A DNA stretch of 64,000 nucleotides from AP-15 sp963833745. Its GTDB lineage: Bacteria; Pseudomonadota; Alphaproteobacteria; ATCC43930; CGMCC-115725. The DNA lies in contig CAWHZD010000004.1 in the NCBI GenBank assembly GCA_963833745.1, forward strand, positions 310,001 to 374,000, read 5' to 3'. Numbering within the stretch: position 1 is the stretch's first letter; each line of letters begins with the position of its first letter. Both the position numbers and the translations under genes were made by a program. Of this stretch, positions 33,364 through 43,198 are shown piece by piece. A model generated the notes under the pieces. The model was not told the DNA's origin, did no database searches, and saw only the letters and a program-made list of their open reading frames with translations.

Positions 33364-35266
33364 GGCCCAACTTCCGCGGTTTTGGGTGATGCGGTTGCTG
33401 GGGATCGCAGAAATGCTGGGGTTGCGACGACACCGCTCGCATTGTGGTGCTAAATGATCGACATTTTTGTGATTGAGACGGTTTATTTATCTTGAGAAGT
33501 GGCGACGAATTGTGGTGCCCTTGCCGCAAGCAGGGTGCCGCGCCATGTTCGTCCGCGTCAAGAAGATCGGAGCCTATGAGTACCTCTACCTCGTCGAGAA
33601 CGCACGCGAGGGCGGGCGCCACGTTCAGCGCGTCATCAAGGCGCTCGGCCGGCGCGACGAGGTCGAAGCCTCCGGCCTGATCGACGGGCTGATCGCCTCG
33701 GCGGCGCGGCATTCGCGACGGACGATCGTGCTGTCGAGCTTCTATCGCGGCGAGTTGCCGGAACTGCGCCGCGTCAGCATCGGACCCGATTTGGTGTTCG
33801 GCCGGTTGTGGGCCGAAACCGGATGCCGCGACGTGCTCACCAGCCTGCTCGCCGACCGGCGCTTCGGCTTCGATGTCGAGCGGGCGGTCTATCTCACCGT
33901 ACTGCATCGGCTGACGGTCTCGGGTTCCGACCGCCACGCGAGCGAATGGCGCAACGGCTTGCGCGTCCCCGGCGCCGAAGGGCTCGGGCTCGACGAGGCG
34001 TACAAGGCGATGGCCTGGCTCGGCGAAATCGACGAGCACGGCCGCGGCACCGCCGAGGCGATCGAGGAAGCGCTCTACCGGCATCGCCAGCCGCTGTTCG
34101 GTGCGGTGTCGATCGCCTTCTTCGATACGACGACGTTATGGTTCGAGGGCGCCGGCGGTGAGAACCTGGGTCAGCGCGGCCATTCCAAGGACTACCGAGG
34201 GCACTTGAAGCAGGTCGTGCTCGGCATCGTGCTGGATGACGCCGACCGGCCGATCGCCTCGTTCCTGATGCCGGGCAACACTGCCGACGTGACGATGTTG
34301 TTGCCGGTGGTGCGCCGCCTGCGCGATCGCTTCGACATCGCCCGGACCTGCATCGTCGCCGATCGCGGCATGATCAGCGCCCACACCATGGCGGCGCTCG
34401 AAGCCGAGAAGATCGAGTACATTCTCGGCGTGCGCGAGCGCACCAGCCGCGAGGTGCGCGCCGAGGTCATTGAGGATGATGGCGTCAGCGTGCCGCTGCT
34501 CATCCGGCGGCAGAAGGGCGAGACTGAACTCGCCGTCAGGGAGACCACAATCGCCGGGCGGCGCTACATCATCTGTCGCAATGACGAGGAAGCCAGAAAG
34601 GATGCCGAGGCGCGCGCCGAACTGATCGCCGGCCTCGAGCGCAAGCTCGCGCAAGGCGACAAGGCACTGGTCGCCAACAAGGGCTTCCGCCGTTTCCTCA
34701 AGACGCCCGTGGGCGACGGCTTTGTCATTGATCGGGCCAAGGTCGAGGCCGACGCCCGCTTCGACGGCCTGTTCGTGCTGCGCACCAACACGAAAATCTC
34801 CGCCCTCCAAGTCGTCCTGCGATACCGTAACCTCCTCGCCGTGGAGGACGCCTTCAAAACCGCAAAAGCGCTGCTTGCCACCCGGCCGATCTTCCACAAA
34901 ACCGATGCCGGCATCCGCGGCCACGTCTTCTGCACCTTCCTCGCCCTGGTGCTGCGCAAGGAACTGACGGACCGTCTGGCGGCACGCCGCAGCAAGCTCG
35001 AATGGCAGCGCATCATCGATGATCTTGCCGACCTCAGTGAGATCGAGGTCGAACAGGATGGTCGCCGGGCCCGACTGCGCACCGCTCCCGGCGCAACCAT
35101 TGATCCGATCTGCCGCGCTATCGAGATCACCCTGCCGCCCGTCTTCCAGGAGATGCCGCCCGCCCGCTGAACCCCCAAGAAAATGTGGTGCCTAAATCTG
35201 AAAATGGCCTCCAAGCCGTTGATAATCAGCCGTCTTCAAATCCAAACTGCGGAAGTTGGGCCTGAC
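33364..35266. mobile_element. IS1634-family insertion sequence
   Basis: The transposase gene is flanked by imperfect inverted repeats: left GGCCCAACTTCCGCGGTTTT (33364 onward), right complement GGCCCAACTTCCGCAGTTTG (ending near 35266). They share 17 of 20 bases. The element lies directly upstream of the truncated catalase. Exact ends and target duplication could not be fixed by eye. Confidence 0.65.
33545..35170 (+). CDS. IS1634-family transposase
   Basis: 541 aa from the ATG at 33545 (MFVRVKKIGAYEYLYLVENA), full length for the family. DDE-type elements: AFFDTTTLWFEGAGGENLGQ and RGHSKDYRGHLKQVVLGIVL, CIVADRGMISAHTMAALEAE with the second Asp, and a C-terminal helical end with VEDAFKTAKALLATRPIFHK containing the Glu (Y-x2-R-x-x-E-like region). 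No interruption is visible, so it may be active. Confidence 0.92.
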   Translation: MFVRVKKIGAYEYLYLVENAREGGRHVQRVIKALGRRDEVEASGLIDGLIASAARHSRRTIVLSSFYRGELPELRRVSIGPDLVFGRLWAETGCRDVLTSLLADRRFGFDVERAVYLTVLHRLTVSGSDRHASEWRNGLRVPGAEGLGLDEAYKAMAWLGEIDEHGRGTAEAIEEALYRHRQPLFGAVSIAFFDTTTLWFEGAGGENLGQRGHSKDYRGHLKQVVLGIVLDDADRPIASFLMPGNTADVTMLLPVVRRLRDRFDIARTCIVADRGMISAHTMAALEAEKIEYILGVRERTSREVRAEVIEDDGVSVPLLIRRQKGETELAVRETTIAGRRYIICRNDEEARKDAEARAELIAGLERKLAQGDKALVANKGFRRFLKTPVGDGFVIDRAKVEADARFDGLFVLRTNTKISALQVVLRYRNLLAVEDAFKTAKALLATRPIFHKTDAGIRGHVFCTFLALVLRKELTDRLAARRSKLEWQRIIDDLADLSEIEVEQDGRRARLRTAPGATIDPICRAIEITLPPVFQEMPPAR

Positions 35267-35444
35267 AAACCAGAAAACGCGGTCAAAATAATCCCGCCAA
35301 CCACCCCAAGGGACGATTGTCCCCATAAGGACTCGGAAAAGCTGAAACCCACTGGTTCAACCCACAACCACCACTCTCGCTATCGGCTCACCCGCCGAAC
35401 GCGTCACCGCTGCCCGAAAACCAACCAGGTATGAGAAATCCGGG
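35267..35444. other. Short stretch between two insertion sequences
   Basis: About 180 bases of lower GC between the IS1634 right end and the IS1182 left end; no gene or repeat recognised. Confidence 0.4.
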
Positions 35445-35448
35445 CTAG

Positions 35449-36917
35449 GAGCCTGTCTGGGTAATAGCGGGGGCGATTGTATTGCGGGCGTGGGTTTTGG
35501 CGAGCTGCGGCTGGCTTAAAGGGGGGCGCGCGTCGAGCGGCGTTGTCTTGCTCACCCGGCGGCGAGCTTGTTGAGGTTGTGGGCGGTGCAGATCAGCGCC
35601 CATCCGACCGCGACCTTGTCGATCCCACGCAGCAGAAACTGGCGAAACCCTCTGGCCTGTTTGATCTGGCCGAAGACCGGCTCGACGATCTGCTTTCGCA
35701 GGCGGTGTCGGCTACGGTGGCGGGCGCGTTTGAGCTTGGCGCGCATTCGTTGCACGAGCGGCCCGCCGCGGAATTTTGTCGTGTCGCCGGCCGGGTGACC
35801 GGCGCGGCCGGTCGCCAAATAGGCACGGATTTTGCGCCCGCCCAGAGCCGCGAGATTGGCCTCAGAACAAAAACCGGCATCGCCGGAGACCTCGGCTGGC
35901 TTGCGAGCGGTGTTGGCGCTGACCGCATCGACCAGCGGGACGAGGGCGGCGTGGTCGTCGGGATTGTTGCTCAGGCGACGGGCGAGGATGATCTGTCGGC
36001 GCCCATCGACGGCGGCTTGTGCGTTGTAGGCTTGGACAAACCCGTCGCGGCCGATCATGATCCGGCTGTCAGGATCGGTGAAGTTGCGTTGCGCCTCGGG
36101 TCTGGGCCAGCCCGGCGGATGCTTGGGCCGGCGGCCACCGCGATAGGGTTGGGGGTGTGGCGGCTTTGGCCGCGGCTGCCGCCCGAGCCTCCGCTTCGAG
36201 CTCGGCCTTGGCGGCGCGGATCTTCGCCAGCCGCCGCTGCTTGTCGCGCATCCACTCGGGCGGCTCGTCACCACGCCGGTCAGTACCAGGCAGGCTGTCT
36301 TCCTCGGCATCGGCCGCCGCGGCGCGCCCCAGCCAGGCCGCGATCGCGGCAGCAAGATCGCTCTCGGCTTCGCCCATGCGGGCATCGCTCGTCGCCTTGT
36401 TCTTAGAGGCGTTGGCTTTGATTTTCGTGCCGTCGAGCGCGACCTGGCCAAAATCGACCAGACCCGCCCGGCGACACAGTTGCAACACCTGCTGAAACAG
36501 CCCGGCCAACGCTTCAAGGTGCCGCTTGCGGAAATCGCTGATCGTGCGGAAGTCCGGCCGGTTCATTGCCGTTACCGCCTGAAAGTCGAGCCGCTCCTCG
36601 CAGCCCCGCGCAATCTGCCGCGAGGAGTAGATGCCGCGGCTATAAGCGTAGAGCAACAGCGCCACCATCATCCCCGGATGGTACGGCGGATACCCCCGCT
36701 CCTCGGCATAGCCCGCCAGGATCGCCGACAGATCCAGCCCGACGCGCACCGTGTCGCGCACAAAATGCGCCATATGGCCGGCCGGCACCAAATCCTGCAC
36801 CGAGGGCGGCAGCAGCCAAATCTGATCTATATCCCAGGGACAAAATGTCTTGCTCATACCACATCTTGTAGCAGACCCTCCTTCCCCCTCGCCAGCCCAT
36901 TTTACTCAGACAGGCTC
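35449..36917. mobile_element. IS1182-family insertion sequence with CTAG target duplication
   Basis: Terminal inverted repeats GAGCCTGTCTG (35449 on) and CAGACAGGCTC (ending 36917) enclose 1469 bp. The 4-base direct repeat CTAG lies on both sides (35445-35448 and 36918-36921), the palindromic target duplication typical of this family. Confidence 0.85.
35552..36857 (-). pseudogene. IS1182-family transposase, one frameshift
   Basis: The N-terminal two-thirds begins MSKTFCPWDIDQIWLLPPSV at 36857 and shows the family domain HFVRDTVRVGLDLSAILAGY, RGYPPYHPGMMVALLLYAYS and VALDGTKIKANASKNKATSD (first catalytic Asp). Near 36130 the frame shifts; the rest reads in the next frame: NFTDPDSRIMIGRDGFVQAY, ISGDAGF-like VSGDAGFCSEANLAALGGRK, and FGQIKQARGFRQFLLRGIDK with the final Glu region. 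Without programmed frameshifting the protein is dead, although the element ends are intact. Confidence 0.85.
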
Positions 36918-36921
36918 CTAG

Positions 36922-38388
36922 GCTAGTGCCCGTCCAAAAACACTCGTTTTTTCAGCGCGGTACAGGAGCAGAAGCGAGTTTGTCAAGGTGATGAGAGGCG
37001 GCGTTTCGCTGTTGCCGAGCAGTCCGGCGAAGAGGCCTCGTTTAGCGTGTGCAGTGAGGCGCGTCGGATGGCTCGCCGCCGCTCGTCTTGAGGAATGGAG
37101 CCGGCTAGGCCGGTTTGAGGCGGGCGAATAGCACGAGGTTGTGCGCCACCACGGCGGACCAGACGTAGGCCTTGAAGTGGTCGAGCCCGCGCCAAGTGCA
37201 GCGGCCGGCGCCAGAGGCGCGCTTGAAGCAGGAGATGCTGGCCTCGATGCCGCGGAGGTTGCGCATTGCGGTAGACCCAGGCGCTTTTGGTCATGTCGGC
37301 GACCGCCAGGCCGCGTTTTTTGTGTGAACGGCGACATCGCTGACGCCGCGCGCCTTGGCGGCATCGAGATTGCCGCGGCTGGCATAGCCGCCGTCGGCGG
37401 CCATCTGGCGGGGCGGCGCGCCGCAGCGAGCGATGTGGCGGTCGAGCATCGGCAGGAAGCGCTCGGCGTCGGCCGGGTTGCCGGCTTCGATGACGAGATC
37501 GAGGATCAGGCCGCTCTTGCCGGTGACCAGATTGAGCTTGTGACCGTATTGCACGTCGCGAGCACCCCCCGCCTTCGCGAGGGCAAGCTCTTGACGATGA
37601 TGTCGGCATGCGGCTCGAACAGGCTGACCAGCTTCTCGCCGGCCGGCACCGTCTGAGCGCGCAGGACGCGGCGCGCGCTCTGGTCGAGCACGCGGCCGAT
37701 CAGCGGCAGATAATGCTCCACCCGGGCGCGCCAGCGTTCGACCGCGACGCCGGCAAGGCCGGTTAGCTGCTTGACGGCCCGCAGCAGCGCCGCTCGGATG
37801 GCCTGAGTGGCGGCGATCAGCTTGTGATAGAGCCGGCGCCGGTCCTCTTTGCCGCGGCAATATTGGATGTCTGTGGCGCAGCGCTTGGCGATGCGTCGGC
37901 GGTCATGCCAGCGCATCGCTGGCGCTCCCGGCAGTTTGGCCGCCGGGCGCAGCAGCCGCGACATCACCCGCACGGCGTCCCATAACAGCGCGCTGTCACT
38001 CGGCTCGTGCAGCAGCGCCGCGGTGACGGTGCTATCGATCCGCACCATCGCGCCGGCTTCGAGCTTTTCCTGTTGGGCACTGGCGGCCAGCGCACGATTG
38101 ACCGCCTCCCCGGTCTCGGGACGAAGCGACCTGATCGTTCGCTGCCGCACCGATTTTTTCGGCGACCACGCCAGCGATAGCCGGGCAAAGGCGCGAAACG
38201 ACGCCGAATCCTCCAGGTGAAAGGCCAACTCCTGATAACTGAGTTGGCGCTGCTGCTTGAGCAGGGCGCACCGCAATACCGTTTCCGCCGGCCGCCCCCG
38301 CGGCTCGGTTCGGCGCAGCCCCTCGCGCCGCAGATCGCTCGCGACGCGGCTCAACAGGGCGCGCTGCTCATCCTGCGACAGCGCGCCC
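36922..38388. mobile_element. ISNCY-family element, degraded and fused to an IS256 copy
   Basis: The element body runs from just after the IS1182 target repeat to about 38388, where its coding sequence passes directly into IS256 transposase coding sequence (see findings). Terminal repeats were not matched by eye. Confidence 0.55.
37105..38388 (-). pseudogene. ISNCY-family transposase, several frameshifts
   Basis: Recognisable blocks in changing frames: EQRALLSRVASDLRREGLRR, KQQRQLSYQELAFHLEDSAS and FRAFARLSLAWSPKKSVRQR, VRIDSTVTAALLHEPSDSAL (first Asp), GEKLVSLFEPHADIIVK, DVQYGHKLNLVTGKSGLILD, MAADGGYASRGNLDAAKARG (second Asp), and the last frame with FARLKPA ending at 37105. At least two frame breaks (near 37590 and 37330) make it inactive. 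The family call rests on FEPHADIIVK...YGHKLNL, which I know from ISNCY transposases. Confidence 0.7.
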
Positions 38389-39482
38389 TTGGTGCGCACC
38401 GTGCGATGCCGCACCGTTGCGACACGCTCTCGATTGGGTTGGAGGTTCGCAGATGGTCCCAGTGCTCGGCGGGAAAGTCGTAGAAGGTTAGGAGCACGGC
38501 GCGGTCCTTGATGAGGCAGGTGACTGCCTTCGCGTATTTGGTACGGTACTTCTCAGCGAAGGTTGCAAGCGCAGCCTGCGCCGTCGCCCGGTCCGGGCAG
38601 CCCAGATCTCGCGCAGGTCGGCCTTGGCTGCCGGCCGCACGGATTTGGGCATCTTGTCGAGGACGTTGGCGGTCTTATGCACGGTACAGCGCTGGTGCCC
38701 GGTGGTTGGCGACACCTCCTCGCGCGCCTTCCAGAAGCCGAGTGCCCCATCGCCGGTCGCCAGCTCAGCGGCGATGGCGAGGCCGCGCGCCTTAAGGTCC
38801 GACCAGCAGCTCGCGCCAGCTTTGCGTGCTCTCCCGCACGCCGTCCTGGAAACCGAGGAGTTACTTCTTGCCTTGGGCGTCGCGCCGATCAGCACCAGCA
38901 TGCACTCGGCCTGGGGCTCCATGCGCGCCTGCAGGTAGATGCCGTCGGCCCAGATATAGACATAGTGCCGGCTCGACAGATCGCGCCGTTGCCAGCGAAC
39001 ATAGTCCGCCTGCCAATCGCCTCGCAGCCGCGCGATCACCGACGGCGACAGGTTCGGAGCCCCGCGCCCGAGCAGCGCTGCCAGCGCCTCCTGGAAATCG
39101 CCCATCGAGACCCCGCGCAGGTAGAGGATTGGCAACACCGCATCCAGGCTCCGGGTCCGCCGCGACCAGCGCGGCAGAATGGTCGAGGTGAAGCGGATGC
39201 GCTCACCCCCTTTGCCGGCGCCGCGGTCGCGCAGCTTGACCCGCTGCACCGCGACCGGACCGATCCCGGTTCAACCACGCGCTCCGGAGCATGGCCGTGC
39301 CGCACCACCCGATCACGCCCGTCCGGCAATTGTACGCCCTTCATCAGGGCCAGAAACGCCTCGGCTTCCGCTTCGATGGCTTGGGCAAGCAGCCGGCGCG
39401 CGCCGCTCCGCAGAACCGCCGTCAGCGGATCGTCAATCGCCTCGGGCTGTCGCAGGCGAACAACGGTGCTATTCCTCATCAT
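38388..39482 (-). pseudogene. IS256-family transposase, copy 1, multiple frameshifts
   Basis: Starts MMRNSTVVRLRQPEAIDDPL near 39482, with LLAQAIEAEAEAFLALMKGV, then frame breaks; later blocks LPILYLRGVSMGDFQEALAA, RHYVYIWADGIYLQARMEPQ, ADGALGFWKA-like TGDGALGFWKAREEVSPTTG and HQRCTVHKTANVLDKMPKSV follow. The 3' end reads FYDFPAEHWDHLRTSNPIES and VRHRTVRTKGALSQD, after which the ISNCY sequence begins. At least four frame changes. Similar throughout to the intact copy at 54885-56165. Confidence 0.8.
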
Positions 39483-39577
39483 GGCGTATCGCCCCTTCGG
39501 GAGGTTCAGGCAGGCTTCCACCCGCCTCGATACGCCGCCTTTCTCACATCGCCATCACCCAGTTCCGGTCATAGCTC
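38388..39577. mobile_element. IS256-family element, copy 1, degraded
   Basis: Right end CATAGCTC at 39570-39577 with the preceding CGATACGCCGCCTTTCTCAC resembles the right end of the intact copy at 54850-56263. The left end is missing because the transposase runs into the ISNCY sequence. Confidence 0.65.
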
Positions 39578-40094
39578 GTGTACAGATCGCCAGCGAAGGC
39601 GAAGCCAACTCTGCCGCCGCCGAGCGACGCACTCCGGAACTCAACGCGCTCAGCCACCCGGCTAGGCCGGGCATGCCTCAGCGGTATTAATTTCTTGGCC
39701 CGCCGATCAGGCAGACAACGACAGTCATCGTGACGATCCATCCCGCTGGTCAGAAACTTCACTTTTTGACGATGTTTGCAGCGAGTACCCCAGGCACGCG
39801 CGCGGATAACACAGCGGGTGTGCTCCCCTTCGGCGGGCGTCTGGCGCAGAGCGCGCTCGCGCAAGAGCCTTGGGCGCATCGGGCGGGGCTGCGGTCCGCC
39901 TCGCGGCGAGCGTCCCGGCGGTTATGATAGAGATCTCAGTCGAAGGTGGGCGTGGACTTTCTTTGCCGGCGAAGGCAGGGACCGCCCCGACGAGCGCCAT
40001 GACGAGAGTGACGAGCTTATTTGGATCCGCGTCCCCGCCATCAACGAACGACCGCGGCTGGTTCAGCCGTAGCGTAGCAGCCAGAGATGCACTC
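39578..40094. other. About 500 bases with no recognised gene
   Basis: Frames on both strands are Arg/Ala-rich shadows. No hairpin or repeat stands out. It separates the IS256 remnant from the convergent PAP2 gene. Confidence 0.45.
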
Positions 40095-40667
40095 TCAGCT
40101 GCAGCTAACTTGCAGGTATCCGGTGATCCGATGCAGGGATTCCTCGGCATGAAATTCGTGACCGTGCAGAAGCGTCATCAGCAGGGTGGCGGCAACCAAC
40201 AACGGCCACAGTTTCGCTTGCGGGTATTGACGAAATTTCCGGGCAAAGAGGGCTAGAGAAGCCGCGCCGATTACCATCCCCAGCCCGATTTCGGCCAAAC
40301 TGTGGACGTCGAGCAGGAGACGCGATGCTGCGATCGTCAAGATCAAGCCGATGCCGATGCCGATGCCGATCGCCCGCAGGCGCTGCAGCCCCCCGCTTTG
40401 CATTGCAGTTGCTAATGTCAGTGCGCCATAGACCAAGATGCTGAAGGCGGTGTGGCCGCTTGGGCTATGCATATCGGAAGCGGGTGGGCATCCGAAAAAG
40501 AAAATCTTTAAAAGGGCGGTCAAGCCCACACAAAAGCCGACCGAGGTTGCCCACCATGGCGCTGCGCGAGGGGCACTAAATAGCAACCACGCCAGCACTG
40601 CCGCCGCCAGCGGCGCCAATACCGCGGCGTCACCAAAGTCAGTCAAAGCGAGGAGCCAGATCCTCAA
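40095..40667 (-). CDS. PAP2-superfamily membrane phosphatase
   Basis: 190 aa with about five membrane helices. The phosphatase signature is present in parts: a Lys-containing first motif at LLKIFFFGCPP, PSGHT in DMHSPSGHTAFSILVYGALT, and the third motif SRLLLDVHSLAEIGLGMVIG with the catalytic His. It probably hydrolyses a lipid phosphate such as undecaprenyl pyrophosphate or phosphatidic acid at the inner membrane. The C-terminus after HGHEFHAEESLHRITGYLQV is unusual in length but reads normally. Confidence 0.85.
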   Translation of the reverse strand: MRIWLLALTDFGDAAVLAPLAAAVLAWLLFSAPRAAPWWATSVGFCVGLTALLKIFFFGCPPASDMHSPSGHTAFSILVYGALTLATAMQSGGLQRLRAIGIGIGIGLILTIAASRLLLDVHSLAEIGLGMVIGAASLALFARKFRQYPQAKLWPLLVAATLLMTLLHGHEFHAEESLHRITGYLQVSCS

Positions 40668-40903
40668 ATTATCATTCCGCGGTCACAAAGAACTTGACTT
40701 ATAGGTCATCGGGAGGTGATCCGGTGTGATCGGTGATCCTCGCCAACATTCATGGGCCGATTTCCTTATTGTCATGGAAGGCGAAGACGTAATTCGGTCA
40801 ACCGGGGCGAGGGAGTAGGTGATGTGAACCACGGTGTCGTTGGCCTATCCACCCGTTTCGCAATAGTGGGCGCGATACACGGCGAGCCGGCGCGGCGGAC
40901 CAC
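40668..40903. other. Intergenic stretch, nothing recognised
   Basis: Upstream region of the PAP2 gene and downstream of the HicB remnant. No promoter consensus, repeat or gene seen. Confidence 0.4.
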
Positions 40904-41108
40904 CTACTCTGCTGCGGCAAAGAAGGCGTCCCGGTCGAACAGCACCGGCTCGCCCCGCTTCAAGTCGATCGGCGATCACCCGCAAGCTCAGCACTCCCGC
41001 CCTGTTGCGAACTTCCGCCTCGGTTGTGCCATAGACCAGGACCCCGGGCAGCTCGGGAACCTCGGCGATCCAACGGCCATCTTCTTCGCGTTCGATTTCG
41101 ATTTTCAT
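40904..41108 (-). pseudogene. HicB-like antitoxin, frameshifted, without a HicA partner
   Basis: From the ATG at 41108: MKIEIEREEDGRWIAEVPEL, then PGVLVYGTTEAEVRNRAGVL and LRVIADRLE, the HicB partial RNase H-like fold. The frame then breaks near 40965; the following frame gives RGEPVLFDRDAFFAAAE and a stop at 40904, the expected end. No HicA-type toxin gene is seen on either side, so this is an orphan or solitary HicB family protein. Confidence 0.65.
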
Positions 41109-41139
41109 GGCACTTCTCCTGCCGCGCGGATCTGCAGCT

Positions 41140-41325
41140 CGCCGCGGTGAATTTCGCGTGGTCGTCCTCGAGGCTCCGGTGACCGTAGGTGTCAAAGGTC
41201 CCTGGATCGAGATGTTCCCAATCGCGCCTGCAGTCCTTCAGGGAAAAATTACCGCGGCCATAGGGAAAGACCAAGCCGAGCGAGCCCTTCGGACAAACGA
41301 GCCGCCATTCCGGCGGCGTGTTGAC
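41140..41325 (-). pseudogene. Tyrosine integrase fragment
   Basis: The minus-strand frame contains NTPPEWRLVCPKGSLGLVFP, then YGRGN and later FDTYGHRSLEDDHAKF. The first resembles the WKLACPKGDLGLVFP segment of phage-type integrases and the second the final Tyr box (YGHLFPS). The catalytic domain between them is deleted. Identified by eye from two short blocks. Confidence 0.4.
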
Positions 41326-41623
41326 TGGAGTCTGGCTGAATGAGCCACAAGCGCTGCTGGTGTGCATGTTCTCACAGACCGAGGGCGCAGCCAAAGTGTT
41401 GCTGATCTGATCGGCGTGTTCATTGCGTAGCGGAGCGAGGGACTTGGGCCGGATCAGAAACCGGCGCAATTGTCTTCGCTGGAGCGTCGCACCATCAATG
41501 TGCAGGTGTGAGAATTGGGCCGCGAGGGAACTCGCCGCGTTTCCAGCGGCACAAGGCGCGCTTGATCCAGGAGGCGCTGGACGCAAAGAAATTACCTAAA
41601 TGAACCCGGCTAATGCGAAACTA

Positions 41624-42756
41624 GTGTCTAATTGCGTAGATTAACGATAGTATATCGCAACTGGCTGCCGCTGACCTCGCGCTTGCGCCACAGAAAGGGG
41701 GCGGCGTTACGATTGTAGGCGTCGGTGAAGTCACGGATTGCCTGGACGAGTTGCGCGAAGCTGGCGCCGGCCAGCGCCTTGCGGCTGAAGATGCCGAACC
41801 AGATTTCCACTTGGTTGAGCCAGCTTGCCGAAGTTGGCGTGAAGTGGAAGCTAACATTGGGATGCGCCGCCAACCAGTCGTCGTTCTTCTTATGGGTGGA
41901 GAGGTTGTCGAGGATGACATGGATCTCCCGGTCGGGCGGGTGCTCGGCGACAAGCTCGGTCATAAAGGCCTGGAAATCGACCCGTTTCTTGGTGCCGGTG
42001 GTTTTCCCCCGAATAATGCCGGTGGCGACTTCGAGGGCGGCGAACAGGTTGACCGTGCCATGCCGTTTGTAAGTGCTCTGCAAGCCGTGAACCACCTTGC
42101 CGCTGCTGGTGAGGACATACCCCCGGGCGCGCTCCAGCGCCGGGATGGTCGGCTTCTCGTCGACGCTCAGGACCAGCGCGTTTTGCGGCGGGTTCAAATA
42201 GAGACCGACGACATCGGCGGCCTTGGTCGCAAATTGCGGATCGGTGCTGACGCACCACGAGCGCCGGCGGCGCAGCTGGATGCCCTCCCGGCGCAGCAGG
42301 CGCCAAACCGCATCGGCCGAGACCCCGAGCGCCGCCGCCACCGACGCCCCATCCCAACCGGCCAGCCCCGCGGGCGGTGGCAACTCCAATTGGTGCAGAA
42401 CCCGCAGCCGCAAATCGGCACCATAGGTCGGGGTCTTTCCGGGCCGCGCCCGATCCCGCAGCCCGACCAACCCGGCGGCGGCAAAACGCTGGCGCCACAG
42501 ACCAACCGTATTCGGCCGCACTCCAAGTTCGCGGCCAACCGCGTCGTTGCGTTTGCCCTCCACGCACGCCAGGACCATCTTGGCCCGTTCCACTAGGCGA
42601 GCCTCCTCTGTCCGACTTCGAGCAAGAGCCACCAGCTCAGCTCTCTGCTCCGCGGTGCAGCTTAGCGCGATCGCCACTCGTGCCATCGCACACCTCAGAT
42701 GGTATGATCATCTGACGCATCCTACTTAATATCGTCTATCAACGCAATTAGACACT
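41624..42756. mobile_element. IS630-family insertion sequence with TA target duplication
   Basis: Terminal repeats start GTGTCTAATTGCGTAGAT (41624) and, on the complement at 42756, GTGTCTAATTGCGTTGAT. TA flanks both sides (41622-41623 and 42757-42758), the usual TA target of IS630/Tc1-type elements. 1133 bp, apparently complete. Confidence 0.9.
41628..42686 (-). CDS. IS630-family transposase
   Basis: 352 aa, continuous. N-terminal helix-turn-helix (VGRELGVRPNTVGLWRQRFA), then the DDE domain with ALVLSVDEKPTIPALERARG (first Asp), HVILDNLSTHKKNDDWLAAH (second Asp) and TPTSASWLNQVEIWFGIFSR (Glu). Length and motifs are complete and the element ends are intact, so it may be active. Confidence 0.95.
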   Translation of the reverse strand: MARVAIALSCTAEQRAELVALARSRTEEARLVERAKMVLACVEGKRNDAVGRELGVRPNTVGLWRQRFAAAGLVGLRDRARPGKTPTYGADLRLRVLHQLELPPPAGLAGWDGASVAAALGVSADAVWRLLRREGIQLRRRRSWCVSTDPQFATKAADVVGLYLNPPQNALVLSVDEKPTIPALERARGYVLTSSGKVVHGLQSTYKRHGTVNLFAALEVATGIIRGKTTGTKKRVDFQAFMTELVAEHPPDREIHVILDNLSTHKKNDDWLAAHPNVSFHFTPTSASWLNQVEIWFGIFSRKALAGASFAQLVQAIRDFTDAYNRNAAPFLWRKREVSGSQLRYTIVNLRN

Positions 42757-42820
42757 AGCGAGCGCCGGAGTAAAAATCCGGCAGCAAATGGCCTTTGTCG
42801 GAGAGCGGCAGGACCGGGGG

Positions 42821-43150
42821 ATGAAGAGCGCGGAGCTCTATGCTCAGGTTCGCTTTGCGGTTCAGATTGAGGGTCTGAGCCGCCGGGAAGCGGCGCGGCG
42901 TTTTGGGATCGACCCACGGACGGTTGCCAAGATGCTGGCGTTTTCGGTGCCGCCCGGGTATCGGCGGAGCCGGCCAGCGGCCCGTCTGAAGCTGGATCCG
43001 TTTGCCGGGATCATCGACGGGATCCTGGCGGCGGCGGATGAAGGCCGGCCGAGGAAGCAGCGCATACCTCGAAGCGGATCTTCGAGCGTCTTCGCGACGA
43101 GCATGGCTATGCCGGCGGAATGCCGATCACAACGGCGGCCGCGGCTTCGA
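42821..43150 (+). pseudogene. IS21 IstA N-terminal fragment
   Basis: Starts MKSAELYAQVRFAVQIEGLS and continues RREAARRFGIDPRTVAKMLA, FSVPPGYRR, the DNA-binding head of IstA transposases. After GRPRKQR the frame is broken; the next frame gives IFERLRDEHGYAGGIT, then the similarity stops near 43150 just before the tamB stop codon. Truncated remnant of a second IS21 element. Confidence 0.75.
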
Positions 43151-43198
43151 GAATGAACAGCCTCTCCCACTCGACCGTTCGCCTCGGCCACCGCGTAG

